Shown piece by piece: positions 50,701-58,845 of a DNA stretch of 64,000 nt. Both the position numbers and the translations under genes were made by a program. The DNA lies in NCBI GenBank assembly GCA_910576125.1, contig CAJTHM010000004.1, positions 186,001 to 250,000 of the forward strand, written 5' to 3'. The notes below the pieces were generated by a model. It was not told the origin of the DNA, did no database searches, and saw only the letters and a program-made list of their open reading frames with translations. Positions within the stretch are counted from its first letter, which is position 1; the number at the start of each line of letters is the position of its first letter. This DNA is from Lachnospiraceae bacterium. GTDB lineage: Bacteria; Bacillota; Clostridia; Lachnospirales; Lachnospiraceae.

Positions 50701-52209
50701 TCAGATTTTCCACTCTATCTGAACACGGTCGCTGGTGGCCTTGATCGTAGAGATCAAACCATCGGCGGCTTTTCTTTTGTCGTCAAAATCTATGCTCTCC
50801 CAGTTGTCGAGATAATAGGATAACTTCTTTATCTGCTGGGGCGATATGGTTTCAACACTCAATTCGGCGATTGCCTTTGAAATGGTCTGGCGTCGGGTGT
50901 CCAGTTCTTCAATTTTTTTGTTGGCGTAGGCAAGCAAGGTCGCATTGGCTCCGGTCAGCGTATCCAGCAGCTTTTCAATTTCTGTCTCCACTTGTGCCAG
51001 CTCCACTTGATAGGCGGTCAGTTTCGGATTGACTTTTTCCTCTCTGCCGTGGAGTATCTGAAAGCCTTTGAACTTCTCCTGCATGGCCGAGAAAATGAAT
51101 TGCTCAAATTCTTCTTTGCGGATTTTCCCGCAGCCCGGACAGCCTTTGTTTTCCGTCCGTTTGGTACAGCGGAAATATCCGGTGCTGTTTGGTACATGGG
51201 TGGCTTTCAGAGCATACCCACAATGCCCGCATTTGATTTTTCCAGCCAGCCAAGTGTTCTTCGGTTTCCGTCCCTGCTGGAAGGTGGTATTTGCCATAAG
51301 TTTTTTCCGGCATTTCAGCCATGTATCAGAGGAAATGAGTGCTTCGTGGGGAGCGATAACAAGTATCTGGTCTTTTAAGCACCTGTCCTTGTCCTCCTTC
51401 ACATCCCGCCCCTGATAGAGATAGCAGCCGTTTGTTCCGGCAAAGTCGGAAGCGTCATTGACAATCGCTGCGCCCTGGCTCTTGAAAAATTCGTACAGCT
51501 CCAAATCGGCCTGTGCGTAAACGGGGTTTCTTAAAAGCTGGGAAAGAAATGTACGGAACATGGATTTGCCATAAATTTTTATGTCATGTTCCTCGAAGTA
51601 TCGGGTAATATCTCCGAAGGAGGTTTCCGGTTCAGCGTACATTTCAAACATCAGCCGAACATGGTCGGCGGCTACGGGGTCGGCAACCATTTTCTTTGTG
51701 CGGATACCCTCTACCACAGTAGGCTCTAACTGATAACCGTATGGTGCCTGTCCGCTCATGTGAAAGCCTTTCAGGCACCGTGAATAGTAGGCGTCTGTGA
51801 CACGCTTCTGAATTGTCTCACGTTCAAGCTGGGCGAATACAATGCAGATATTCAGCATGGCCCGGCCCATCGGGGTCGAAGTATCAAACTTTTCCGTGGA
51901 GGATACAAACTCCACATCGTACTCTTGAAACAGCTCCATCATCGTTGCAAAGTCCAGAATAGAGCGGCTTATACGGTCCAGCTTGTACACGATGACCCGC
52001 CGGACCTTTCCCTTGCGGATTTCGCCCAGCAGCTTTTGAAATTCCGGCCTGTCCGTGTTCTTGCCGGAATAACCTTTGTCCTTGAATACCCGGCAGCTCC
52101 CACCTTTCAATTCATACTTGCAAAAGTCGATCTGACTTTCAATGCTGATACTGTCCTTGCGGTCTACTGACTGTCTTGCGTAAATACAATCTTCTCTGAT
52201 AAACTCCAT
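50701..52209 (-). CDS. Large serine recombinase
   Basis: A 502-aa integrase/excisionase of the mobilizable element. ATG 52209 follows AAAGGAGC on the minus strand. The resolvase domain (~1-140) has IYARQSVDRKDSISIESQID with the catalytic Ser in RQS, GYSGKNTDRPEFQKLLGEI, VYKLDRISRSILDF and FDTSTPMGRAML. The recombinase domain follows with GFHMSGQAPYGYQL, then a zinc ribbon (IKCGHCGYALKAT, FRCTKRTENKGCPGC) and a C-terminal coiled coil (LAQVETEIEKLLDTLTGANA). Length is typical for phiC31/TnpX-class enzymes. The promoter lies at 52258-52286. Confidence 0.95.
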   Translation of the reverse strand: MEFIREDCIYARQSVDRKDSISIESQIDFCKYELKGGSCRVFKDKGYSGKNTDRPEFQKLLGEIRKGKVRRVIVYKLDRISRSILDFATMMELFQEYDVEFVSSTEKFDTSTPMGRAMLNICIVFAQLERETIQKRVTDAYYSRCLKGFHMSGQAPYGYQLEPTVVEGIRTKKMVADPVAADHVRLMFEMYAEPETSFGDITRYFEEHDIKIYGKSMFRTFLSQLLRNPVYAQADLELYEFFKSQGAAIVNDASDFAGTNGCYLYQGRDVKEDKDRCLKDQILVIAPHEALISSDTWLKCRKKLMANTTFQQGRKPKNTWLAGKIKCGHCGYALKATHVPNSTGYFRCTKRTENKGCPGCGKIRKEEFEQFIFSAMQEKFKGFQILHGREEKVNPKLTAYQVELAQVETEIEKLLDTLTGANATLLAYANKKIEELDTRRQTISKAIAELSVETISPQQIKKLSYYLDNWESIDFDDKRKAADGLISTIKATSDRVQIEWKI

Positions 52210-52257
52210 ATTGGGCTCCTTTCCTTGTTGGAATGGAGCTACCAACCTTACAACTAT

Positions 52258-52286
52258 ATTATACCATCAGCAGCCCCGGACAACAA
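52258..52286 (-). promoter_or_regulatory. Promoter of the serine recombinase
   Basis: On the minus strand TTGTTG, a 17-bp spacer and TATAAT, 49 nt before ATG 52209. Confidence 0.65.
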
Positions 52287-52298
52287 TGTTGCGAATGA

Positions 52299-52475
52299 TT
52301 AGGGAAATCTGTCTCCATATTTGCTGAACACCTCGTAAAGACAACGCTCAATTTCTTTTCTGCGCTGTTCTTTCTCCTTCGGGGGAAGTACCGGCGTGAG
52401 GCTTTCCAGCACAATGATCTTCCCTTGAAATGCGACAGACTTTGTTTCTCGTTCATAAGCGACAGTTTGCGTCAT
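52299..52475 (-). CDS. Small hypothetical protein beside the recombinase
   Basis: A 58-aa protein. ATG 52475 has AAAGGAGG on the minus strand; the longer frame upstream lacks a site. It reads MTQTVAYERETKSVAFQGKI, IVLESLTPVLPPKEKEQRRK, and ends EIERCLYEVFSKYGDRFP. The proline-rich middle and helical C-terminus are typical of short accessory proteins adjacent to large serine recombinases, where they may act as directionality factors. That role is an inference from position. Confidence 0.55.
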   Translation of the reverse strand: MTQTVAYERETKSVAFQGKIIVLESLTPVLPPKEKEQRRKEIERCLYEVFSKYGDRFP

Positions 52476-52585
52476 TGAAAACCTCCTTTGCGAAAGTGCG
52501 TGTATATGCCAGCCTTTCCCGCTTGTCCCGTGGGGAAATGTCAAAAGACGGCACCCAGCAGGTGCCGCCCTTTGAGCTTTCTCCA

Positions 52586-52608
52586 CTTCGGGTCGATGTG
52601 GCCCGAGG
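52586..52608. repeat. Intergenic hairpin repeat 1
   Basis: CTTCGGG...CCCGAGG imperfect palindrome with GATGT-type centre. It is one of five related copies found only in the second element. Confidence 0.65.
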
Positions 52609-52812
52609 TCAGTAAGGACTGGAATGGTACTTTTCTTTGGCGTCCTCCACGCTATTGAGGTCAAATACTTCATAAAGCTGCCCCACAACACGCTGTATAT
52701 CCTTCTTTGAAAATCCGCAGTCCTCCATTGCCATAATGACATAACCACGGCAGGCGTCATTGCTCCATTCGTCAGGTTCCAAGCCGGGGATCATTCCAAA
52801 CGCATTTCCCAT
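52609..52812 (-). CDS. Small conserved hypothetical protein
   Basis: A 67-aa protein with AAAAGGAGC before ATG 52812 on the minus strand: MGNAFGMIPGLEPDEWSNDA, CRGYVIMAMEDCGFSKKDIQ, RVVGQLYEVFDLNSVEDAKE. It looks like a compact helical bundle. The function is unknown. It is transcribed toward the recombinase genes, and downstream of the conserved noncoding element. A GGGGAGC...GCTCCCC inverted repeat (about 52837-52893) stands in its leader. Confidence 0.55.
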   Translation of the reverse strand: MGNAFGMIPGLEPDEWSNDACRGYVIMAMEDCGFSKKDIQRVVGQLYEVFDLNSVEDAKEKYHSSPY

Positions 52813-52949
52813 AAAGTGCTCCTTTTTTGAAAAGATGGGGAGCCACGCCGGATCGGTTGGCCTATCATCAGACAGCATTGCCGGGAGCTCCCCATAGGTT
52901 TTCACTTCATTTCAGACACATCGGACGGACATAGGCTTCATGCCCCATA

Positions 52950-53180
52950 GTATTTCAACTCTCCCCATTCTGATGGCAAGGCGTTCTCATTGCCTGCGAC
53001 GGCTCACGGCTTGCAAGGCCGCTTCAACGCTCGGACTGTGACTAAACGCAAGTATCCGGGTTCTGCGCCTGTTCCGGTGGAGCCAGCCTTGCCCCACCTA
53101 TGGCATGGACCTGTTCGCTCGCTCAGTTTTACAAAGACTGTATTCTCTGAAATCCGAGGTCATGGCGGGTCTGTCACACA
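52950..53180 (-). ncRNA. Conserved noncoding element, copy B (candidate structured RNA)
   Basis: Read on the minus strand, this has the same three blocks as copy A: CGCCATGACCT (53157-53167), GATACT..CGT.. with AGTCACAGTCCGAGCG (53028-53043), and CGCAGGCAATGAG (52986-52998). The gap between the first two blocks is 113 nt. Between the last two it is 29 nt, filled by a CGGC/GCCG hairpin (A has 13 nt). It lies directly downstream of the frameshifted sigma-like gene, the same place as copy A relative to its own sigma-like gene. No ORF of support crosses it. The 52813-53319 gap otherwise holds hairpin repeat 2. Confidence 0.6.
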
Positions 53181-53246
53181 GCGCGTTCCCCTTCGTATCC
53201 GGGTGTCTTTTTATTCAATTTTCAATCTGCATGAGGCTTGTCTGAA

Positions 53247-53269
53247 CCTCGGGCCATTGTGACCCGAAG
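53247..53269. repeat. Intergenic hairpin repeat 2
   Basis: CCTCGGGCCA...TGACCCGAAG palindrome, 71-73 nt downstream of the sigma-like pseudogene's real stop (minus strand). Confidence 0.7.
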
Positions 53270-53319
53270 TGTTTTACCTCTCATAAGCCATTTCATTTTC
53301 CGGCCTAAATCGGTACGCC

Positions 53320-53741
53320 TTACAAAGAATTTTTCAAAATTTTTTCTAAGTGCCGCAGACCTCGCTCGATTGCACACGAACCACTTTTTCATGGACGCCC
53401 TCTGCTCGTGCAATATCCTGTTTGGTCATGCCGAGAATGAAATGAGCATAAATCCGTTTTGCCTGTTTGTCCGGCAGACTGGAAATCGCTGCGTGAAGCT
53501 CCTGCATGGTCACTTTCCGCTCATACAGTTCATGGGGAGATAAGGCGACAAAGACAGCTTCATGTTCCAGCCCGTCATCCCGATCAAGGGAATAGTAGGC
53601 TTTGTGGCGGTATGTACGCAGCCGGTACGCAGCCTCTTTACGATCAAACTCTTTGAACATTTCTGCAACTTCTTCCGATACTTCCATGAAGCAATCCGAT
53701 GTATAGAATGGGTAATAGTCCCGCAAATTGATAATAGCCAT
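53320..53741 (-). pseudogene. Sigma-like regulator with a 1-nt frameshift
   Basis: ATG 53741 (GGAGGTCAAT on the minus strand) begins MAIINLRDYYPFYTSDCFME. The usual RNA polymerase sigma-like protein then follows: EVAEMFKEFDRKEAAYRLRT, YSLDRDDGLEHEAV, HAAISSLPDKQAKRIYAHFI, LGMTKQDIARAEGVHEKVVR. After the CGT GTG codons one G seems to be missing, so the frame ends in VQSSEVCGT. Restoring it gives AIERGLRHLEKILKNSL ending at 53320, the normal sigma region 4 end. Its recognition helix is therefore lost unless this is a sequencing error. It is the same gene class as 46979. Confidence 0.8.
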
Positions 53742-53814
53742 ATTGACCTCCGTTTCGGTTGTTGGTTGACGAGTGACCGAAACGAAGGCGGCGGGGAGCG
53801 GCACCGGGGAATGG

Positions 53815-53837
53815 CTTCGGGCCAACATGACCCGAAG
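53815..53837. repeat. Intergenic hairpin repeat 3
   Basis: CTTCGGGCCA...TGACCCGAAG palindrome, ~75 nt upstream of the sigma-like start; the most symmetric copy. Confidence 0.7.
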
Positions 53838-54015
53838 CAGCCCCATAAGAACGCAAAAGCGCCCGGGCGGCATGAAGCCACACGGACGCATGAAATGACA
53901 TGATAGTTAAGGTTCCAACAAATTTCGCATACATAGCCGGAATAACCCGGAGGGGGAGCTACGCTTTTTTTAGCTGGTGTAGGTCATGGGTACTGTGAAA
54001 AAAGACAAAAATAGA

Positions 54016-54180
54016 CACGGCGGCAATCCTCCTATATGCCGCCGTGGATTTACACGGTGTTAGGTCGTCGTTGGTTTAGGATAGACGAAAAGAAACGGCG
54101 GCTCTGAAAATCAAAGCCGCCGCTTCGTAGGCGCATGGAAATGTGTCTGCTGTACGACGGCTTTTTTCTTTTGCCGTCGT
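54016..54180. terminator. Cluster of three GC-rich hairpins
   Basis: The three hairpins are CACGGCGGC/GCCGCCGTG (54016-54046), CGGCGGCT/AGCCGCCG (54096-54122) and ACGACGGC/GCCGTCGT with a T-rich loop (54154-54180). They lie between the YxeA gene and the sigma-like gene, and likely terminate the peptide-resistance transcript (minus strand). The 53892-54222 gap has no supported gene. Confidence 0.6.
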
Positions 54181-54222
54181 GCGGCAGATAATATTTTAGG
54201 TGATAATCAATTATCGTTCTCT

Positions 54223-54591
54223 TTATTGCGGTGCTGTATAGTTTTTTTGTACGACTGCGGGAAGCTCGTCATACTGAACTTCAATCCATTCCAGCACACC
54301 ACGAAGGGGCATTACCGTCAGGCGAATAAAAGCGTCCTCTTTCAATTTCCTCGATGTTCCAAAGGTAATGTCCTTTTCGTTTCCGTCCTCGTCATAACAA
54401 CGCAGCGTGTAGGAGTAGTCCATGCTTCCCCCGAAGTTAATTACACCTCCGGCAGATTCCGTCTGCTCGATTTTGGTGTTGTCGATCTGTGAATAGTAAT
54501 AGGTGCTGCCTGCACCCGAAAGCAGGAAAATGCCAAAACAGATTGCCACGAAAGCAACGGCGCCAATCCCAATCAATATTTTTTTCTTCAT
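54223..54591 (-). CDS. YxeA-family membrane-anchored protein
   Basis: A 122-aa protein. ATG 54591 follows CAGGAGGAC on the minus strand. The N-terminus is a lipoprotein-free membrane anchor (KKKILIGIGAVAFVAICFGI), then the extracytoplasmic YxeA/DUF1093 fold: YYYSQIDNTKIEQTESAGGV, YSYTLRCYDEDGNEKDITFG, and RGVLEWIEVQYDELP. In Bacillus this family lies with cell-envelope stress and peptide-resistance genes. It is the last gene of the ABC module, 17 nt behind the second permease, and probably serves peptide resistance. Confidence 0.8.
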   Translation of the reverse strand: MKKKILIGIGAVAFVAICFGIFLLSGAGSTYYYSQIDNTKIEQTESAGGVINFGGSMDYSYTLRCYDEDGNEKDITFGTSRKLKEDAFIRLTVMPLRGVLEWIEVQYDELPAVVQKNYTAPQ

Positions 54592-54607
54592 GTGTAAGTC
54601 CTCCTGT

Positions 54608-55390
54608 TTACCAGCCTTTTTTGAGGGCGGTTTTTTTCGGCTTTTTAGCAACTTTTGCGGATGAAACATTTTTTGTTGTAACTACAATAGCCGCAGAAAT
54701 CAATAAGACAACTATCATACTTAGGCTGCATAAGCCTATATTCCAATGGACAGCCACATCATGGCTTCGGTACTGGATCAGCCCCATGCTCGCTGTAATC
54801 GGATAGAGATTTGCAAGAGACATATTTCCGGCTGCGAACATTCCCCCGTAGCCATAGACAAATGCAAGAATGACACCTATCATGTGTCCGTTAGGAATAC
54901 GGGCAGTAAAGGCTATAATTGGCGTTACGGCTATATACAAAAATAAGGTATTAAGGGTAATCTGTATCAAAGCCTGTATTACGACTGTTACCGAAAATCC
55001 CGGAAAACCAACAAGTAATTCCGCAGCGACAGTAAAAACGGTACTTGCTATACCTAAAAATACGGACAGGAAACCACAAACAATCAGTTTTCCACCAATC
55101 AATGCAGGGTAGGAAATAGGTATTGTCATAATGCTTTTTAAGGTATCATCTGATTTTTCACGAGCAATAATATATCCTGCAATCAGAGTAATACACATAG
55201 GAAAGATTGTTGTCGTATTGTTTTGAATAACCCGCTCTACCAAATGCGGAAACGTCCAAACTGTATCGTCTAATGCGATAGAGCTAAAAAGAGTAATTCC
55301 GACAGAAAGAAGCATTAACAGAATACCTGCCCAAATGATATGGTATCTCTTGAGCTTCCATATTTCCGTTTTGACAATTCGGTACATCAT
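54608..55390 (-). CDS. Lantibiotic-immunity-type ABC permease (second)
   Basis: A 260-aa ABC-2 membrane protein. Six hydrophobic helices are seen, including IIWAGILLMLLSVGITLFSS, IFPMCITLIAGYIIAREKSD, LIVCGFLSVFLGIASTVFTV and LCSLSMIVVLLISAAIVVTT, with the conserved N-terminal TEIWKLKRY and the REKSDDTLKSIMTIPIS loop. These fit LanG/EpiG- or CprC-like subunits that expel lantibiotics from the membrane. The start overlaps the stop of the first permease. Confidence 0.82.
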   Translation of the reverse strand: MMYRIVKTEIWKLKRYHIIWAGILLMLLSVGITLFSSIALDDTVWTFPHLVERVIQNNTTTIFPMCITLIAGYIIAREKSDDTLKSIMTIPISYPALIGGKLIVCGFLSVFLGIASTVFTVAAELLVGFPGFSVTVVIQALIQITLNTLFLYIAVTPIIAFTARIPNGHMIGVILAFVYGYGGMFAAGNMSLANLYPITASMGLIQYRSHDVAVHWNIGLCSLSMIVVLLISAAIVVTTKNVSSAKVAKKPKKTALKKGW

Positions 55391-56175
55391 TGTTCCCCCC
55401 TTTTCTTATATAAGAAACTTATCAAAGAGATTGATATAACAGTCATTATCCCTAAAATGACAACCGTTTGAATTGTTGACGGAATAATGGTTTTAAGAGC
55501 CGTTATGTTTAGTGGAAATCCGTGTTTTTCCATATCTCCCGCACCCCAGAGCGTAGTAAGCGGAATAGGCAAAAGCCAGCATAACCATTTAGGTAATACC
55601 CCGAACATAGTTTCAACAGTAAGGCTTGCCACACTGTAAAACACACATAACAAAATAGAAAAGATATATGTCCGGCTAAAGAAAACAACCAGTACAATTA
55701 TCGGTAAAGTTCCTGCTGTTATAAAAATGCCTAATTCGATTGCAACAAATAGTTTATAGGCAATTCCATATACTTCCATCGAAAAACTTCCACAAACAAC
55801 GGTGGCAAGCATAGAAGCCAGACAAAAGATAATTCCAAAAATAAACAGAACAATGATTTTTGCTATAATCATCTGGGTGCTTGTTACCGGGATTGTGCGT
55901 AAGTTTTTGAACGTGTCATTGTCACGCTCCATAAAAAACAGCATTGCCGCAATAACTCCAATGACACAAGGCAAGAGAAAGATAACGCCATATCCCATGA
56001 CCATATTAAATAGCCCGTCAAAGAGGTCTGCTTTATTCGGGTACTTTTCTAACATTCTCGGTGTCGCCATCATAAATGTGATAGGAACTGGGAATAGAAA
56101 TGCAGACAAAAAGACAAAAGGGATAAATTTCTTCCGTTTCAATTTCAAAAATTCGCATTTGATTAGTTTAAGCAA
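55387..56175 (-). CDS. Lantibiotic-immunity-type ABC permease (first)
   Basis: A 262-aa ABC-2 membrane protein of LanE/CprB type: cytosolic KCEFLKLKRKKFIPFVFLS, then six helices (PFVFLSAFLFPVPITFMM; YGVIFLLPCVIGVIAAMLFF; IIVLFIFGIIFCLASMLATV; TLPIIVLVVFFSRTYIFSIL; WLCWLLPIPLTTLWG; VVILGIMTVISISLISFLYK) and the RDNDTFKNLRTIPVT loop. The start overlaps the ATPase stop by 8 nt, so the operon is translationally coupled. Confidence 0.82.
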   Translation of the reverse strand: MLKLIKCEFLKLKRKKFIPFVFLSAFLFPVPITFMMATPRMLEKYPNKADLFDGLFNMVMGYGVIFLLPCVIGVIAAMLFFMERDNDTFKNLRTIPVTSTQMIIAKIIVLFIFGIIFCLASMLATVVCGSFSMEVYGIAYKLFVAIELGIFITAGTLPIIVLVVFFSRTYIFSILLCVFYSVASLTVETMFGVLPKWLCWLLPIPLTTLWGAGDMEKHGFPLNITALKTIIPSTIQTVVILGIMTVISISLISFLYKKRGEQ

Positions 56176-57094
56176 TTCCTTCGCCCCCTGTCACACGCTT
56201 GAAGTAATCTTCAAGACTTTCTTCACAAGTATGCGCCTCCGATACCTCCAATCCGTTTTCTACAAAGGCAGTTACAATTTTCCCCACAGGCAGATCAAGG
56301 TTGTGCAGGCGCAGATTGTGGTCGTCCTGTATGGAAAAATGGTTTTCATGGAAATTGCGTTCCAAAATTCTTGCCGCCTGTGCAGTATCAGAGAGCGTAA
56401 ACCGGATATGCTTACTGCTTTTTTGCTCCAGCTCAGCAAGGCTTTCTTCTTCCAGCAATGCGCCGTGGTCGATAATTCCAATATCGTCAGCCAGCAAGGA
56501 AATCTCCGAAAGAATGTGACTGGAAATCAAAATGGTTTTTCCTCTTGCGTCGCAAAGCTCCCGAATAAAGGAGCGTACTTCTGCAATACCGATGGGATCG
56601 AGACCGTTGATCGGCTCATCCAAAATTAAAAGTTCAGGATCGTGCATAACAGCAAGGGCGATGGCAAGCCGCTGCTTCATACCAAGAGAATACTGGGAAA
56701 AGAGCTTTTTATCTTTGTAGGGCAGTCCTACCAAATCCAGAGCGTCTTTGATGGCATGATTGTTTGGTACGCCCCGCAGAGTAGCAAAGATACGCAGGTT
56801 CTCTGTGCCGGTCAGATTGGGATAAAAGCCAGGGGACTCAATCAGGCTGCCAATACGGGGCAACAATTTCTTTTCATTCCCCTGCAAGGGCTTTCCCCAG
56901 ATTTTGACCTCTCCGGAAGTCGGCTTCGTTAAGCCCAACAGCATTTTCATAGTAGTGGTTTTTCCGGCTCCGTTTCTGCCAAGCAGACCATAAATTCTCC
57001 CACGCTTCACATGGATATTTAAGTCAGCCACACTCTTTTGTGAGCCGTATTGCTTCGTCAGATTTTTTGTTTCAATGATGTAATTTGTATCCAT
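56168..57094 (-). CDS. Lantibiotic-immunity-type ABC ATPase
   Basis: A 308-aa ATPase (LanF/CprA-like). ATG 57094 follows AGGAGG on the minus strand. Walker A is YGLLGRNGAGKTTTMKMLLG, Q-loop LIESPGFYPNLTGTENLRIF, signature YSLGMKQRLAIALAV, Walker B LLILDEPINGLDPIGI and H-loop ILISSHILSE. A ~90-residue C-terminal extension (LLEEESLAELEQKSSKHIRF) is typical for lantibiotic exporters. A four-fold operator array lies directly upstream (57134-57174). Confidence 0.93.
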   Translation of the reverse strand: MDTNYIIETKNLTKQYGSQKSVADLNIHVKRGRIYGLLGRNGAGKTTTMKMLLGLTKPTSGEVKIWGKPLQGNEKKLLPRIGSLIESPGFYPNLTGTENLRIFATLRGVPNNHAIKDALDLVGLPYKDKKLFSQYSLGMKQRLAIALAVMHDPELLILDEPINGLDPIGIAEVRSFIRELCDARGKTILISSHILSEISLLADDIGIIDHGALLEEESLAELEQKSSKHIRFTLSDTAQAARILERNFHENHFSIQDDHNLRLHNLDLPVGKIVTAFVENGLEVSEAHTCEESLEDYFKRVTGGEGIA

Positions 57095-57133
57095 ATTCAA
57101 AACCTCCTGTTCTGTAAGGTATTCTATCACGCC

Positions 57134-57174
57134 AACCTTGCATTAACCTTGCCGCAACCTTGCATTAACCTTGC
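57134..57174. promoter_or_regulatory. Four tandem 11-bp operator repeats
   Basis: AACCTTGC occurs at 57134, 57145, 57156 and 57167, that is, four times with an exact 11-bp period (GCAAGGTT on the transcribed strand). Direct repeats one helical turn apart are the classical binding site for OmpR-family regulators. The array sits between the sensor kinase gene and the ABC operon, upstream of its first gene, so the partner is likely the regulator at 58153. Confidence 0.85.
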
Positions 57175-57201
57175 AATTTGAAATCCGGCAAAAATGACAA
57201 A

Positions 57202-57226
57202 GGTTCCCGCCATAAAGACGGGAACC
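57202..57226 (-). terminator. Terminator of the sensor kinase gene
   Basis: GGTTCCCG pairs with CGGGAACC across a 9-nt loop; a T-rich run follows on the minus strand. Confidence 0.75.
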
Positions 57227-57229
57227 CGC

Positions 57230-58147
57230 TTAAATCTCCAAAGGAAAAAGCAACATAAATTCAGTTCCTTCTCCCGGAAAGCTTTCAACTGTTATGCTTC
57301 CACCCATCTTTTCTACAAGCTGATGGACAATAGAAAGACCAAGTCCGCTGCCTTTTTCGGAGCGTCCTTTATCACACTTATATAGCCGTTCAAATATGTG
57401 TTTCAAATCGTCTTTCTCAATTCCTACTCCATTATCCGCCAGCAGCAGCTCCATGTTATTTTCCTTCTTTGACAGGACAATTTTGATTTTGTCTGCATGG
57501 CTGTGAGCGATTACATTTTGAATGAGATTGTTGACGATCCTCATATAGCTGTCCATATCCAATCTTACCCGGACAGGCTGTTCGGGAATATCAATGTCAT
57601 AATCAACCTGTTTATCCTCAAAAATCGGTATCCAGTCAATCAGGATATTTCTTGTCAGCTCTGCGGCCTCAACGCTCTGGATTTCTAAAGCAAACTCGTT
57701 AGAATTTAACTTGAACCAGTCAAAGAGCACATCAATATATTCTTTCAGATCATGGGCTTTCCGTCGGGCGGTTTCAATATAATCATCCCGGTCTTTTCCT
57801 GTGACCAGTCCTTTGTGTGCAGCGTCAAGATACCCAATCAGAGTGGTAAGGGGCGTTCGCACATCATGGGAAAGGCTCGTCATAAGCTGGCGGTTGGTTT
57901 CCTCTGTCTGCCGTACAGTTGAAAGTCTGCTTTCATAGGACACAACGATCTCATTGATTTCATAGGCAAGAGGTGCTGTCAGTTCATTTGTTGCAGACAG
58001 AATACGCCGGTTGCCATTTCCGTTTTTCACATCAACCAGCACATCGGTCATTTCTGCTATTTGTTTTTTTACGCGCCGAACGAGAACGATGGAGGTCAGC
58101 ACAGCCAAAACAGCAATCACAATGGACAAGAAAACGATGATTTCCAT
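57230..58147 (-). CDS. Sensor histidine kinase
   Basis: A 305-aa kinase with a single N-terminal helix (IIVFLSIVIAVLAVLTSIVL) and no extracytoplasmic domain, so it probably senses through its transporter or membrane state. The linker is followed by the phosphoacceptor TSLSHDVRTPLTTLIGYLDA, N-box NNLIQNVIAHSHADK, D-box LLADNGVGIEKDD and GSGLGLSIVHQLVEKMGGSI. It belongs to the small kinases that pair with lantibiotic-responsive operons (CprK/VirS-like). The RR gene ends 5 nt upstream. Confidence 0.92.
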   Translation of the reverse strand: MEIIVFLSIVIAVLAVLTSIVLVRRVKKQIAEMTDVLVDVKNGNGNRRILSATNELTAPLAYEINEIVVSYESRLSTVRQTEETNRQLMTSLSHDVRTPLTTLIGYLDAAHKGLVTGKDRDDYIETARRKAHDLKEYIDVLFDWFKLNSNEFALEIQSVEAAELTRNILIDWIPIFEDKQVDYDIDIPEQPVRVRLDMDSYMRIVNNLIQNVIAHSHADKIKIVLSKKENNMELLLADNGVGIEKDDLKHIFERLYKCDKGRSEKGSGLGLSIVHQLVEKMGGSITVESFPGEGTEFMLLFPLEI

Positions 58148-58152
58148 GCTGG

Positions 58153-58845
58153 CTACACCTCCTTATTAAACCGGTAGCCAATCCCTTTGACCGTTTGTAT
58201 ATATTTTGGGCTTGAAGGATTGACTTCTAATTTTTTACGAAGCCGACTGATAATCGCCATAATGTTACTGTCGTCATAGAAATATTCTTCGCCCCAAACT
58301 TCCTCATAAATCTGCTGTTTTGTCAAAATTTTTCCTTGATGCTTTGCACAGTACAGGAGCAGATCAAATTCCTTTGGCGGAAGTTCAAAAGTGCCATTTT
58401 CCGTCGTAACAGAACGATTTTCAAGGTCAATTTGCAATCCATCAAAATCCAGTTTTTGCACAGCTCCGGCTTGATGATTAAAGCGGGTGTAGCGGCGAAT
58501 GAGGGACGCAATACGGGCAATCAGTTCGTCCATATCAAACGGTTTTGTCAGATAATCGTCCGCCCCGGCCCGTAAGCCCCGCACTTTAGAAATGCTGTCA
58601 TTTTTGGATGTAAACATCAAAATCGGCAGGCTGTTCTCTTTGCGGATTTCTTCCAGCGTTTCAAAGCCATCCATACCGGGCATCATCACATCCAGCACCA
58701 CAAGCTGATACTCCTGCTCTTTTAATTTCTGCAAGCCCTCTTTTCCGGTATTACAAAAATCGGCTTCTATATGTTCCGATTGTACGCTGCGTTTAATCAA
58801 AGCGCACAGTTCTCTGTCATCATCTATAATCAAAATTTTATTCAT
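58153..58845 (-). CDS. OmpR-type response regulator
   Basis: A 230-aa transcriptional activator. ATG 58845 follows GAAGGAGC on the minus strand. The receiver shows ILIIDDDRELCALI, Asp in LVVLDVMMPGMDGFETL, Ser/Thr in PILMFTSKND and the Lys in YLTKPFDM. The C-terminal winged helix is ELPPKEFDLLLYCAKHQGKI, IYEEVWGEEYFYDD and LEVNPSSPKYIQTVKGIGYR. It likely binds the four tandem repeats at 57134. It overlaps the small HTH gene by 8 nt. Confidence 0.93.
   Translation of the reverse strand: MNKILIIDDDRELCALIKRSVQSEHIEADFCNTGKEGLQKLKEQEYQLVVLDVMMPGMDGFETLEEIRKENSLPILMFTSKNDSISKVRGLRAGADDYLTKPFDMDELIARIASLIRRYTRFNHQAGAVQKLDFDGLQIDLENRSVTTENGTFELPPKEFDLLLYCAKHQGKILTKQQIYEEVWGEEYFYDDSNIMAIISRLRKKLEVNPSSPKYIQTVKGIGYRFNKEV

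Noticed and set aside
57134..57174. CRISPR array
   Set aside because: The units are 8 bp with 3-bp gaps, with no spacers; this is an operator array. I saw no CRISPR-like repeat-spacer pattern anywhere in the window.
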